DNA of 64,000 nucleotides from Actinoplanes cyaneus (GCF_016862095.1 NZ_BOMH01000036.1:186001-250000); one strand, 5' to 3'; positions 9,475 to 17,958 are shown, numbered from the stretch's first letter. Program-made: numbers and translations. Notes: a model not told the origin generated them from the letters alone.

Positions 9475-9658
9475 TTGCGATCAGCACGCGACCGTGCCGA
9501 TGAGAGTGCAGCACGCAGTGTTGAAGAAAGCGGCATTACTCCGGGTATCTCGGCCAGGGTCGGTTCGACCAATTAGATCATAGTAATCGATATTAAGGGT
9601 TCGGGGCGCCGTTGGCTCTAGGATCAAGTGGATCTGTATAGCGCCTGGAGTTCAGACA

Positions 9659-10021
9659 GTGGCCGACCCTACCGATTCCGAACACGGTGACGAAGCGACA
9701 TCTCAGAACTGGGAGGCCTCCCCGCCGGATTTGCCAGAGGCAGTGCATCTATTGAACTCCACAGCGTCAGACTTTCTAAACCTCGGCGTTCGTAGGCGCT
9801 CGAAGATGGCGATTAATGTCGTACTGGATGGCATCCTTTTGATATTTTTCACGGCGTTTTCTTATGGGATGGACGCCTTACTGCATTACTTTGACCTGGA
9901 GGGTGTATCCGCAACTGCGCGAGATGCAATCTCAGTAATATTCGCGATTGGCACCATAGGGTTCGCTTTACTAATGATGATAGCGGACCTGATTGAGATC
10001 GCCAAGGAGCTGTTCGGGTGA
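9659..10021 (+). CDS. Small two-helix membrane protein
   Basis: A GTG start gives 120 residues: an acidic cytosolic N-terminus of about 55 residues, then two hydrophobic segments (about 55-75 and 90-112) joined by a short polar loop. Codon use is visibly more AT-rich than in its neighbours (ATATTTTTC, GTAATATTC), suggesting a different origin. It overlaps the next gene by 4 nt and the two are surely co-transcribed. No family is recognised. A two-gene membrane pair could be a transport accessory, a toxin-antitoxin pair or an effector of the adjoining accessory block. Confidence 0.6.
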   Translation: MADPTDSEHGDEATSQNWEASPPDLPEAVHLLNSTASDFLNLGVRRRSKMAINVVLDGILLIFFTAFSYGMDALLHYFDLEGVSATARDAISVIFAIGTIGFALLMMIADLIEIAKELFG

Positions 10022-10464
10022 TGAGCGAAAGATCTTACCTGCTCAGACGACGCAAGCTAATCGTGGAGAGATACTCTCCGGCGACCGGTGAGGTTCGGAG
10101 GGGGATACCCGCCGACCTTCCTCCGGCCGATTTTGCCGCTGTCTTGCTGTGGCGAGTAATGGCCGGGTTGGCGGTCGGGGTCGCCGCGTCGGTTACGGGT
10201 GGTGCAATTTTCGTATTGGGGACTCATATTCCGCTCTCCGTTCTGGCTGCGATGCTGCTAGTGACGCTCTTAGTGGCAGCCGGAGCGATTCGTCAGCTAT
10301 TGCTACGCGAGCGCCGCCGGGCGATGAAAACCATTATCAACGCCTATATTGAAGCTAGAAGATCAGAACGGCGGCGCTCGTCTGAACGCAGAAGTTCTCG
10401 CGGATCTGGATCAGGATTGGATCCCGATGATCCATCAAATTCGGGGTATATTGCGCCACCGTAA
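10018..10464 (+). CDS. Small two-helix membrane protein with a basic tail
   Basis: The start is GTG at 10018 or ATG at 10021; AAGGAG at 10004-10009 serves either, and the gene overlaps the preceding stop, so translation is probably coupled. The 148-residue product has a soluble N-terminus of about 40 residues, two hydrophobic helices (about 45-70 and 75-95), a very basic stretch RRSERRRSSERRSS (114-127) and an unstructured tail. It has the same AT-leaning codon use as its partner. The function is unknown. The basic segment could bind nucleic acid or anionic lipid. Confidence 0.6.
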   Translation: MMSERSYLLRRRKLIVERYSPATGEVRRGIPADLPPADFAAVLLWRVMAGLAVGVAASVTGGAIFVLGTHIPLSVLAAMLLVTLLVAAGAIRQLLLRERRRAMKTIINAYIEARRSERRRSSERRSSRGSGSGLDPDDPSNSGYIAPP

Positions 10465-10640
10465 ATCAGAACCCGAGGCCTGTGTCTTTATCTCACAGCA
10501 CCTATCAGCTCAGAAGAGAAATCGCGCGAGTAATACCCTCTGGCCAACTGATCAGTGATGCATTCTATGCCCAACAGGTTTATTCTCTTGCCGCTGACTG
10601 GGCTACCAGCCGTGTATCGGGCAGTTCGCGGTCAGGCTTG

Positions 10641-11402
10641 TCAGGGTGAGCAGCGTCGGGTCCGGTGTTCCGGGCAGTATCGGAGGTAGCTGGTGTCTAC
10701 GATCGCTGCTTCGCGGGGTGGGATTCTCCACCCCTTCCAGTGCCAGGTGTTGCATGGGGTGCATAGAGGCGCGCGGACGAACCCGTGCTCATGGCAGTGG
10801 TCCCAGATGTGCGCCCGCCGGATCAAGCACGAGGCGCAGAAAAACTCGTTGGCCTTGGGCCAGTTCTTTCGAGCTTTCAACCCGATCGCATATTGGATCA
10901 GTTCCAGCTCGCCGGTGTAGGGCTTGGCTGCCTCTTTCCACGATCCGGGCGGCAGGTGCATGCGGACGGAGCGTTTGCCTTCCTTGCGCTCGAAGACCTG
11001 GAAATCAGTGACAGGAATCCATCTTTGGCCTCCGAGCTGGCCATGGGTCTCGCCCAGGCACGAGCAGTCACAATCAGGTCCCTCGGCGGTCTGGCACAGC
11101 TCCCCGCACTTGCTCAGCTTCTTGCCGTCCTTGATCACCAGAACAGCTCCGAAGTTGTCGACACTGGCCCACACCACGTTCTGCAGGGAATGCCGGGCCA
11201 GCTCCCACCGGCCGTCAGGAAGCTGGATAGGGTGCCTCACCCGGCAGGTCCTGCGGAGCCACCGAGGCGGATCATCGAACTCAGGGAACTCGGCCTTGTA
11301 GTTGTCGCCAGCGATGCCACTGGTCTGGTCACTCTTGTCGGGAATCCAGACAAGAGCTGCTCCCTCCCGCCGAGCTGCGTCTATCCGGTCCCTCGATGAC
11401 AC
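10641..11402 (-). CDS. Endonuclease VII-type HNH protein
   Basis: A GTG start gives 253 residues. The C-terminal part has FCASC (Cys189, Cys192), then IWDHCHEHGFVRAPLCTPCN with Asp201-His202-x-His204 and Cys214-x-x-Cys217. This is the zinc-stabilised DHxH...LCxxCN signature of T4 endonuclease VII-like recombination nucleases. A second cluster of Cys and His at 99-120 may bind another zinc. The N-terminal 180 residues are not recognised. The catalytic histidines are intact, so it is probably an active branched- or double-stranded-DNA nuclease. Such genes are frequent on actinophages and integrative elements. It is flanked by genes on both sides but shares no overlap, so it is probably transcribed alone. 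Confidence 0.75.
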   Translation of the reverse strand: MSSRDRIDAARREGAALVWIPDKSDQTSGIAGDNYKAEFPEFDDPPRWLRRTCRVRHPIQLPDGRWELARHSLQNVVWASVDNFGAVLVIKDGKKLSKCGELCQTAEGPDCDCSCLGETHGQLGGQRWIPVTDFQVFERKEGKRSVRMHLPPGSWKEAAKPYTGELELIQYAIGLKARKNWPKANEFFCASCLIRRAHIWDHCHEHGFVRAPLCTPCNTWHWKGWRIPPREAAIVDTSYLRYCPEHRTRRCSP

Positions 11403-11473
11403 CCCGACTCCTGACTTCTCACCCGGAGGGCGTTCCCGCCCTGCCCGACCTCGCAGGTTGACGCGAGTGCGGC

Positions 11474-12217
11474 TCAGACGGCGATGAACAGCTGAGGCAG
11501 ATCAGCGATGACCTTGCGGGCCTCCACGTGGCGCTTGCGCCGGGCGACCTCCTCAGCGATGGCGGCGCGGTACTCGTCGAGCAGCTCGTTGTTGCTGGCG
11601 CCGTACTCGGCGATCTCGGCCTGCAACGAGTCCATGCAGATGTCCAGGTTCCTCTCCGCCTCCGGCAGGCCGCTGGAGTAGTTCCGGGCCCGGTCCCGGG
11701 CGCGCATCGCGCTCACGACTCGCCGGCCGGCTTCGGAAAGATCGGCTCGCACCGGCAGGGAGGGATCCTGGAGAAGGATGCCTCGCTTGGCCCGTTCACC
11801 CCGGTCGTAGCCCGACGGCTCCCTGGTGAGTTCGAAGAGCGGCAGTTCGCTGGTGAATAGCGAGGTGCTGCCGTGAAGCACGATGTCGCGCACGGCTGCG
11901 GTGATAAGTCGGTCACCCTCCTCAGGCCAGAACTCGTCGTGCACTGCTTGCGTGGGGACCATGCTGCGCAGCAGGTCGGCGTCGTGCTGCCAGACCACAT
12001 GCCAGTGGCTGGGCAGGGCGGCACACTTGTCCGGGTGGTAGTTGACGACACCCCAGGGCTGGCCTGCCAGAGTGCCGTCGTAGCCGAGCAGTGGCTCTTC
12101 TCGTAGCTGCCGGAAGACGGCGAGGGTGACCTGCTTCCCGGAGACGGTCAGCGTCTTGATCTCCACCCGGGCGGTGGCGATCGCGGCATTGTGGACGGTT
12201 AGCGGCGGCTTCACCAT
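11474..12217 (-). CDS. Hypothetical protein divergent from the XRE-ImmA operon
   Basis: I placed the start at the ATG at 12217 because GGGAG lies 6 nt upstream; an in-frame start at 12250 would add 11 residues. The 247-residue protein is soluble and unrecognised. Its first half is beta-rich (AIATARVEIKTLTVSGKQVT, LAVFRQL). The second half is helical and charged, ending EEVARRKRHVEARKVIADLPQLFIAV, possibly a coiled coil. It is divergent from the 265-residue gene at 12487 across a 269-bp shared control region, so the XRE regulator encoded there may control both sides. Confidence 0.6.
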   Translation of the reverse strand: MVKPPLTVHNAAIATARVEIKTLTVSGKQVTLAVFRQLREEPLLGYDGTLAGQPWGVVNYHPDKCAALPSHWHVVWQHDADLLRSMVPTQAVHDEFWPEEGDRLITAAVRDIVLHGSTSLFTSELPLFELTREPSGYDRGERAKRGILLQDPSLPVRADLSEAGRRVVSAMRARDRARNYSSGLPEAERNLDICMDSLQAEIAEYGASNNELLDEYRAAIAEEVARRKRHVEARKVIADLPQLFIAV

Positions 12218-12486
12218 CGACGACTCCCTCTCCCTAAGTATCGACAACATTACTTTGGGTCAATTGGGTGAGGGAGCCCGTTCTTTCTCCGAGTCGGCCG
12301 CCGTCCCGCATTGGGCCACTGCGGGTCGGGCCGGAACCTGCCGACTCGCGGTGGGCGGGATCGGCGGTCGGGCGGGGCAGCCATGACGCGACACGCGAAA
12401 GCAATAGCGGGAAAATTCGCGGAAAAATAAAGTACGTACGCTAGAGTCCTCATCGGAACGCAAGTTCAGTCTTTGGGGAGGGCTAG
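12218..12486. promoter_or_regulatory. Divergent control region
   Basis: This region separates two divergent genes and must hold promoters for both. It contains the palindrome GTACGTAC at 12432-12439 in an AT-rich patch about 50 bp before the TTG start at 12487, which is a plausible XRE operator. GGGGAGG at 12476-12482 is the ribosome site of the rightward gene. Confidence 0.45.
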
Positions 12487-13284
12487 TTGAGCGAGGAATC
12501 GCCGGTGTCGGTGTGGGCGCGGTCGCACTTCGGAGATGACGCCGCGGCGGTGCGGCGCGGCCTGGTGGAAGGTCTTCATCATGCGCAACAGCGAGCCGTG
12601 TTGATCCAGGAGATGTCGGGTCTGCCGTCCAAGCAGCCGTACGGCGGAATGTGGCCCGGCACCTACAAAGCCCTGGAGGAGCAGCTCCTGGGCCTGGAGG
12701 GGGCTTACAAGTTCCGGCCGCCGAACGCCTCGTACAACCTGATGGTCGTCCGTGAGCGACTGCTGTTGCCGTTCAAGCTTGCCGACAATCTGAACGTGCC
12801 GGTGAAGCAGGCCCGCCTGGCTACGAAGATCGGCCTGAACCTGTCCCTGGCGCTGTCCGCGGCGCAGCCGCCGGACGACCTGCTCAGCCTTCTGGACGAG
12901 GACTTCGAATTCGATCCGGTCTCGGTGGTCAACGAGCTTATCCACCTGAGCCCCGCCACTAAGATCATCTACGTGCCCTATGTTGCTCACGCCGATGCTG
13001 GCCTGCTGAAGTCCTGGTGGGGCGAGGGCCTCATGCAGTCCGACGGCACCATCGCCTGGCTCGCCGACCAGCCGGAAGAGCTGCCGGCGGCTAAGGGCGC
13101 CACCGCTGAAACCCCGACCGGAACCGTCTCTGGTTTGACGAAGGTCGGCGGCTCCGGACGGGCCTTCGACGAGGGCGACATGCCGGCGCTCGACTTCCCC
13201 ATGCACCCGCGGCCCATGACGGCACCGAAGGCTGAGCAGGAGCCGGAGACGGGAAAGCCCACCGCGAACAACGGCGATGCGTAA
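12487..13284 (+). CDS. Hypothetical partner of the ImmA/IrrE protein
   Basis: A TTG start with GGGGAGG 4 nt upstream gives 265 residues. The N-terminal 200 residues are mostly helical (AAAVRRGLVEGLHHAQQRAV, LLPFKLADNLNVPVKQARLA) with no known motif. Residues 200-265 are a Pro/Gly/Thr-rich disordered tail. It overlaps the next gene by 8 nt, so the two are translationally coupled. In systems of this kind the ImmA-type protease often cleaves a repressor or a partner protein, and this product is the obvious candidate substrate; that is inference from operon structure only. Confidence 0.6.
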   Translation: MSEESPVSVWARSHFGDDAAAVRRGLVEGLHHAQQRAVLIQEMSGLPSKQPYGGMWPGTYKALEEQLLGLEGAYKFRPPNASYNLMVVRERLLLPFKLADNLNVPVKQARLATKIGLNLSLALSAAQPPDDLLSLLDEDFEFDPVSVVNELIHLSPATKIIYVPYVAHADAGLLKSWWGEGLMQSDGTIAWLADQPEELPAAKGATAETPTGTVSGLTKVGGSGRAFDEGDMPALDFPMHPRPMTAPKAEQEPETGKPTANNGDA

Positions 13285-14458
13285 GCACGAACAACTCCGA
13301 CTCATCACACCGGGTGCTGCCGCTGGTGGGACGGCAACACCCGGCGCCATCGCCGACGGATTCGATCCCGGCCGGCTCACCCAGGCCCGACAACTCGCGG
13401 CCATGACCAAGAGAGCACTCGCCGACAGAATCGGCGTCACCCCGGCCGCGATCGGGCAATACGAGCTGGGCCTCACCAAACCCCGACCCGAGCTGATCGG
13501 TCCGCTCGCCGAAGTCCTCGGCGTCCCCCCACAGTTCTTCCTCGGCGGCCGCCCTCACGCCCGCCTGGATGCCTCCATGGCACACTTCCGCAGTTTGCGG
13601 GCGACCCGGGCATATCAGCGGGCGAAGGCGATCTCGTTCACCGAACTGGCGTGGGAACTGACCTACGCGCTGGAGAAACGCGTCCAACTTCCCTGGATCG
13701 ACCTGCCCGGCTTCGCTGGTGGCGAGGTGCACTCCGGCACCGAGCTACCACGCGACCCGGCCGCCGCCGCCCAAGCGCTGCGCGTTCACTGGGACCTCGG
13801 CACCGGGCCGATCAGTCACCTCGTTCGGCGGATGGAGGCCCACGGCATCGTCGCCGTCACGCCGCCAGCCGACGAAGACGCCACCACCGTCGACGCCTTC
13901 TCCACCTCACGCCTCCCGCGTCCCATCGCCGTCCTGACGCCCAACCGCGCGGACAACGTCTACCGCCACCGCTTCAGCGCAGCACACGAACTCGGTCACC
14001 TCGTACTCCACGGCGACACCGCCCCCGGAGACGTCCAACAGGAACGCGAAGCCGACACCTTCGCTGCCGAGTTCCTCACACCCCGCAACAGCATCCTGCC
14101 AGCCCTTCCCGGCCGCGCCGACCTCGGCAAACTCGTCGAACTGCAACGCGAGTGGGGAGTGTCGGTAAAGTCCCTGCTCTACCGATGCCGAGAGCTCGGC
14201 CTTCTCTCGGACTCCGCCTCCAGCCGCGCTCATCAACGACTACATCTTTTGGCAGATCAACCCGGCTTCCGCGCCGACCCCGCATCCGCCTACCCAGGCG
14301 AACAACCGGCCATGCTCAGCAGAGCCTTTGACCTAGCCTCCGACAACGGTCTGACGATGCAGGCGCTCGCCGAAGAGCTCGCGTGGCCGCTGCCCTGGGT
14401 GAGGATGTTGCTCGGCGTAGCCGATCAACGGCCGGTTCTAAAGCTGGTGCGGGGCTAG
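13277..14458 (+). CDS. XRE-family regulator fused to an ImmA/IrrE metallopeptidase
   Basis: A 393-residue protein with two domains. Residues 33-88 are an XRE helix-turn-helix (LTQARQLAAMTKRALADRIG followed by VTPAAIGQYELGLTKP). Residues 140-275 are an ImmA/IrrE (DUF955) zinc peptidase: HELGH at 237-241 and EREADTFAAEF downstream supply the metal ligands and catalytic Glu. A helical C-terminal extension of about 110 residues follows. Such proteins cleave phage or ICE repressors in response to DNA damage, or act as antitoxin-like regulators. All catalytic residues are present. It is the last gene before the attachment locus, where element control genes are often found. Confidence 0.85.
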   Translation: MRKHEQLRLITPGAAAGGTATPGAIADGFDPGRLTQARQLAAMTKRALADRIGVTPAAIGQYELGLTKPRPELIGPLAEVLGVPPQFFLGGRPHARLDASMAHFRSLRATRAYQRAKAISFTELAWELTYALEKRVQLPWIDLPGFAGGEVHSGTELPRDPAAAAQALRVHWDLGTGPISHLVRRMEAHGIVAVTPPADEDATTVDAFSTSRLPRPIAVLTPNRADNVYRHRFSAAHELGHLVLHGDTAPGDVQQEREADTFAAEFLTPRNSILPALPGRADLGKLVELQREWGVSVKSLLYRCRELGLLSDSASSRAHQRLHLLADQPGFRADPASAYPGEQPAMLSRAFDLASDNGLTMQALAEELAWPLPWVRMLLGVADQRPVLKLVRG

Positions 14459-14541
14459 ATCAGATGCTTGCTATCCGGGTGGCTGTCAGTGACAGACTCG
14501 GGCGTAGAGGCAGGGTTGTCGCCCGGGGTGCTGCCTGCCGT

Positions 14542-14567
14542 GGTGATCCGTCGGTGATCGAATGTCG
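14542..14567 (+). repeat. 26-bp arm-type repeat, copy 1
   Basis: Two GGTGATC units start 11 bp apart (spacer CGTC) and are followed by GAA and TGTCG. The 11-bp period puts both units on the same face of the helix, as expected for a dimeric or two-domain DNA-binding protein. Confidence 0.75.
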
Positions 14568-14671
14568 CCTCGACTGCGGCGTCGACGCTATCCGCGCGGC
14601 GGAATTGGCCTCATGGTCTGGCCTAACCAGCCCCGCCCGGTCGTGTTCTACGGAGGGTGATGACGGTGCCG

Positions 14672-14697
14672 GGTGATCCGTGGGTGATCGGATGTCG
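14672..14697 (+). repeat. 26-bp arm-type repeat, copy 2
   Basis: Same layout as copy 1, spacer CGTG, tail GGA then TGTCG. It starts 130 bp after copy 1. Confidence 0.75.
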
Positions 14698-15086
14698 GCG
14701 ACCGCCAGCAGGCCGACCCCACCGCGGCTCTGCCGATCTGGACGTGGGCAAACCAACCCTGCCCACGCTGCCACGCCCCGGCCGAGCGCCCATGCCGCAC
14801 TACCTCGGGACGACCGAGCACCAACATCCATGCCACGCGCTGGCAAGACCTCTCCAGTCAATATTGGTGAACCATTCGCCCGCCGCCGCAGTGAGTTCGC
14901 GGGACTCGTTCAGCCGAGCCGACCGGTGTACTAAATCGGGCCACAGATGTAGGAGCCGAGGTGCCGCACGAGGAGCCGGGCGACTCCGCCGAGGCTGGAT
15001 TGTTGGATGACCAACAGCTCGGCCGCCTGTTCGAGAAGGCTTCGTCCATGAAATACGTCGGCATCCAGGCGGTTGGTACTGCGGGT

Positions 15087-15112
15087 GGTGATCCGCCGGT
15101 GATCGGATGTCG
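15087..15112 (+). repeat. 26-bp arm-type repeat, copy 3
   Basis: Spacer CGCC, tail GGA then TGTCG. It forms a second pair with copy 4 at a 129-bp spacing. Confidence 0.75.
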
Positions 15113-15215
15113 CCGTGGCGAGCGTCAACCAGCGGCAGTCCCGTCAATAGGGCAATGGATTTGGGCCCTGACCAGCGCTCCTGGGCGGCCACTACGCAGT
15201 GTTATGGCGGCACGT

Positions 15216-15241
15216 GGTGATCCGTGGGTGATCGGATGTCG
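15216..15241 (+). repeat. 26-bp arm-type repeat, copy 4
   Basis: Spacer CGTG, tail GGA then TGTCG. It ends 184 bp before the tRNA fragment; its counterpart (copy 6) ends 196 bp before the second tRNA fragment. Confidence 0.8.
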
Positions 15242-15425
15242 ACGACCGTTTCAGCACGGGCGCGGCAAAACCAGCATGCTCGAGCTGCGGCGATCGGTGC
15301 AGGAGACGAGTCAATCATGGGATCGGCCCCGACCTGCGGAAACGCAAAGTCCCACTGAGCTGGTAATATGCCTTTGATAACGGCTTTGAGTGCGCACGTT
15401 GCAGAGTGTGCTCGCGACCACTAGT

Positions 15426-15475
15426 CATCTGACTGCGGATCAGAAGGTTAGGGGTTCGAGTCCCTTCGGGCGCAC
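15426..15475 (+). other. Attachment core 1: 3' half of tRNA-Arg(ACG), one base changed
   Basis: The 50 nt run from the anticodon stem (CATCTGACT) through the variable arm and T-loop (GGGGTTCGAGTCCC) to the acceptor end CGGGCGCAC. This matches the 3' part of actinobacterial tRNA-Arg. The anticodon reads GCG here rather than ACG. Upstream bases do not form a D-arm or an acceptor 5' strand, so it is not a working tRNA. It is 49/50 identical to the fragment at 54638-54687. A tRNA 3' end is the usual core of tyrosine-recombinase attachment sites. Confidence 0.85.
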
Positions 15476-15483
15476 AAAAGATC

Positions 15484-15522
15484 AAGGCCGTGACCTGCGG
15501 AAACAAGGGTCACGGCCTTTTT
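15484..15522 (+). terminator. Rho-independent terminator in attachment locus 1
   Basis: AAGGCCGTGACC (15484-15495) pairs with GGTCACGGCCTT (15508-15519) over a 12-nt loop and is followed by a T-run. The same hairpin with an almost identical loop recurs beside the second tRNA fragment, so it travelled with the attachment region. Confidence 0.85.
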
Positions 15523-15565
15523 GCGTCCCATATTCAATCCATGAAATCCCACTTGGTGGGAGCAT

Positions 15566-15591
15566 GGTGATCGGATGGTGATCGCGTGTCG
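15566..15591 (+). repeat. 26-bp arm-type repeat, copy 5
   Basis: Spacer GGAT, tail GCG then TGTCG. It begins 91 bp after the tRNA fragment; copy 7 begins 90 bp after the second fragment. The GCG tail is shared only by these two downstream copies. Confidence 0.8.
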
Positions 15592-15605
15592 CAAACGTGT
15601 TCCGT

Positions 15606-16029
15606 CCGTAGTGGAATCCGGGGTTGAGCAGGACTTTGCTCCGCGAAGCACGGCCGGACCTAAACCCCGTACCGATTACTGTGGGTGACACCCGGTGGTG
15701 TTTGTTGTCCCGGTCAGGTTGCCGGCGGGCCGCGCATGCGGTGCCTGGCGCCGGGTGAGCCGTCTGCGGGTGCTGGGGCAGTGCCGCCGCTGCGGTCGAG
15801 CGTGTCCGGCGGTGACGGCGGCCGCCATGGATTCAGATGCCGGGAAGCCGGCGTTACCGCAGTGTGGTGATGGCCGCGGAAGACAGCAGACAACCCGTCC
15901 GGCTGTGCCGGACATCCGGTTCACGAGCTGCCCGGGAAAGTCTGCGCCGGAACCAGCGCCAGGTGGTTGCCGCCGACTCGTGCTCGGGCTGTGGTGATCG
16001 GGCCGAAGTCCTGCCGCGCCGGTGCTAAC
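15606..16029. other. Gap without a supported gene
   Basis: No convincing frame or RNA. The sequence is GC-rich with scattered stops and probably represents degenerate mobile-element DNA next to the IS remnant. Confidence 0.4.
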
Positions 16030-16345
16030 CGAAGGCCCATGACGCCGGCCGCCGGCTGCGCTTCTCGGCCAGCCGCAACTGCTCGCGTAGTTCCTCAAGG
16101 ATCCGCTTGGTGACCTGGCGTTCTCGCACTGCTGGAACTGCTAGTACACGGTCTGCCAGGGCGGGAAGCCGATCAGCAGCTAACGCCGCGAGCAGCCGCT
16201 GCGGACCACGTACAAGCTCGCCTCGACGATCGCCGTGCGGGAGGCTTCGGGATCCTTCCCGGCGACTTGATCAGCGGGAGCATCTGCTCGACCAGGTCAC
16301 ACTGCCCATCGGTCAGGCCAGACGGATACCGCCGCAAGATTCACC
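16030..16345 (-). pseudogene. Degenerate IS5-family transposase N-terminus
   Basis: Reading leftward from about 16345, the frames give LRRYPSGLTDGQCDLVEQML then SLYVVRSGCSRR, a stop, then GFPPWQTVY and KRILEELREQLRLAEKRS. In order these match the N-terminal region of IS5/IS4-type transposases (RRYPSDLTDAQW..., YVVRTGC..., FPPWQTVY...). At least two stops and one frameshift separate the pieces. It is a different subgroup from the intact IS just to its right, which inserted next to it. Confidence 0.65.
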
Positions 16346-16357
16346 GGATCAGTTTCA

Positions 16358-16376
16358 GAGACTGTCGGGTAACCGG
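16358..16376 (+). repeat. IS left terminal inverted repeat
   Basis: 19 bp, identical as inverted complement to 17362-17380. Confidence 0.9.
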
Positions 16377-16451
16377 TTGAGTTCGCTGGGTTACGGCGCG
16401 ACTCGTCGATGCGAAATCCTCGACAAATAGGTCATCCCCGCCAGGATCGGG

Positions 16452-17357
16452 TTGTGTGTGCAACTACCGATTGACGGGGATGACGCCCGTTCATGCTATC
16501 CGTCGAGTTTGACCGAGGCGATGTGGGCGGTCCTCGAACCGTTGATGCCGGTGCGTGACCTGCGTAAAGGCGGTCGTCCGCGGGTGTACTCGGATCGGCT
16601 GGTCCTTGATTCGATCTTCTACGTGCTGCGGTCGGGCGGGGCGTGGCGGTTGATGCCGCACGACCTGGCGCCGGCGGACGCGGCGCATCGCTGGTTCACC
16701 GCGTGGCGTCGGGATGGGACCTGGGACCGGATCCATGACGCGTTGCGGCGGCGGGTTCGCGTCGCGGCGGGACGTGAGCCCGAGCCGACCGCCGCGATTC
16801 TGGACGCCCAGTCGATCAAGTCGAGTGAGGGTGGCGAGGCCCGTGGATTCGACATGGGGAAAAGGACATCCGGCCGCAAACGACACCTCGTGGTCGACAC
16901 GATGGGCCTGATCCTGGTCGTGATCGTCACTTCCGCATCGGTCAACGACCGCCCCGGCGGACGCCGGATCCTGCAGCATTTGGCGCAGACATTCCGCGCC
17001 ATCGCCCTGGTCTGGGCCGATGGTGGATATGCCAACAGCATCGACTCCACCTTGCTGAGCTGGGCGAACGACAAACTCGGCATCGTGCTGCAGATCGTGA
17101 AACGCACCGACGACGTCAAAGGCTTCAAGGTCCTTCCGCGGCGCTGGGCGGTGGAGAGGACCTTCGGCTGGCTGGTCCGCAACCGCAGGCTGGCCCGGGA
17201 CTATGAACGGCTGACCGCTAACTCCGAAGCCATGATCAAGGTCGCGATGATCCGGCTCATGACGATCCGCCTCGCCGGCCAGGCGGTCCGCTGGAGCAAC
17301 GCCATCGACCGCGAAGCCGCCCGACGCATCGACGCCGAGCGACTAATCACAGTGTGA
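16452..17357 (+). CDS. IS5-family DDE transposase
   Basis: A 301-residue protein from a GTG start. Residues 16-75 hold the N-terminal DNA-binding region (LTEAMWAVLEPLMPVRD, then YVLRSGGAWRLMPHDLAP). The DDE triad is visible: Asp in ILDAQSIKSS (about 117), Asp in VWADGGYANS (about 194), and Glu in RRWAVERTFGWLVRNRRLAR (about 238). Length and motifs are complete, with no frameshift. It nearly fills the element and is transcribed inward from the left repeat. Confidence 0.92.
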   Translation: MCVQLPIDGDDARSCYPSSLTEAMWAVLEPLMPVRDLRKGGRPRVYSDRLVLDSIFYVLRSGGAWRLMPHDLAPADAAHRWFTAWRRDGTWDRIHDALRRRVRVAAGREPEPTAAILDAQSIKSSEGGEARGFDMGKRTSGRKRHLVVDTMGLILVVIVTSASVNDRPGGRRILQHLAQTFRAIALVWADGGYANSIDSTLLSWANDKLGIVLQIVKRTDDVKGFKVLPRRWAVERTFGWLVRNRRLARDYERLTANSEAMIKVAMIRLMTIRLAGQAVRWSNAIDREAARRIDAERLITV

Positions 17358-17361
17358 CCAG

Positions 17362-17380
17362 CCGGTTACCCGACAGTCTC
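17362..17380 (-). repeat. IS right terminal inverted repeat
   Basis: 19 bp, perfect inverted match to the left end. TCA follows immediately as the target duplication. Confidence 0.9.
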
Positions 17381-17384
17381 TCAC

Positions 17385-17738
17385 TCACCCCGTTGCAGAC
17401 CGAGCGACAGTGGGCGGTCGGCGTCGATGACGGGGCTGGGACATAGCCGTGTGGCGGCGGGCGTGCAGATCGCGGTGCCAGCGCAGCACGGTCTCCGGGC
17501 GCACCAGCAACCGGAACTGGTTCAGCACGGCTCGCGGTAGCTGGTGCAGCAGCGCTGCCAGCCAGGCCCGGTCGGTCGGGTGGAACCGGACCCTGTCGCC
17601 GCCGAGCTGCCGTTCGAGGACCATGATCTGGTGGCGCAGGGCGAGGATTTCGGCGTCCTTGTCGCGGTTGCCCATCGGTAACAGCCGCAGTAGCGCGAGG
17701 GTGTTGGTCACCCCGAGGTAGGCCAGTCGTAGCAACAC
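17385..17738 (-). pseudogene. N-terminal fragment of an integrase-core (IS481/IS3-like) transposase
   Basis: 117 residues starting MLLRLAYLGVTNTLALLRLL, then KDAEILALRHQIMVLERQL and LVRPETVLRWHRDLHARRH. This is the N-terminal helix-turn-helix part of a common actinobacterial rve-type transposase of roughly 350 residues. It stops 4 bp from the end of the intact IS, so the catalytic half is gone. A C-terminal piece of the same type of protein lies at 61548-61766. Confidence 0.7.
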
Positions 17739-17958
17739 AACCGATCATCCTGGCGGAACACTGTGCATCGGCCATCGCTGAGGCTCGGTCGCCGAACCAG
17801 TCAGGGTCTCCGCTTACCTATGTCGGCAGGCGTGATGGCTGTGACCAGATCGGATGAGGCTTTCGGCACGCGCAGCGTCACGCCAGCGGATGACCGGGCT
17901 GACGGTGGTGCGCTCATCACCCACAATGGATCGGTCGCGGCCGGAGTGCCGTCGCTAA

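Larger units (their letters stand above)
14459..15425. other. Non-coding left flank of attachment locus 1
   Basis: Almost 1 kb without a credible gene. It contains four copies of the 26-bp repeat, arranged as two pairs each spaced about 130 bp. Open frames here are GC shadows. The region reads as the long regulatory or arm side of an integrase attachment site. Confidence 0.6.
16358..17380 (+). mobile_element. Intact IS5-family insertion sequence
   Basis: A 1,023-bp element with perfect 19-bp terminal inverted repeats (GAGACTGTCGGGTAACCGG at 16358-16376 and its complement at 17362-17380). It is flanked by TCA on both sides (16355-16357 and 17381-17383), a T-N-A 3-bp duplication as produced by the IS1031 subgroup of IS5. 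It encodes one full transposase and looks recently active. Confidence 0.9.

Noticed and set aside
15388..15475. Complete tRNA-Arg gene at the first core
   Set aside because: The upstream bases cannot form the acceptor 5' strand or a D-arm, and the anticodon has changed to GCG.
15315..15506. Leftward frame with PEGTRTPNLLIRSQ over the first tRNA fragment
   Set aside because: It is the well-known false protein that results from translating the complement of a tRNA 3' end; no start or ribosome site.
14542..15591. Possible CRISPR array from five 26-bp repeats
   Set aside because: Spacing is irregular (130, 415, 129 and 350 bp), the repeat is internally direct rather than hairpin-like, and no cas genes are present.
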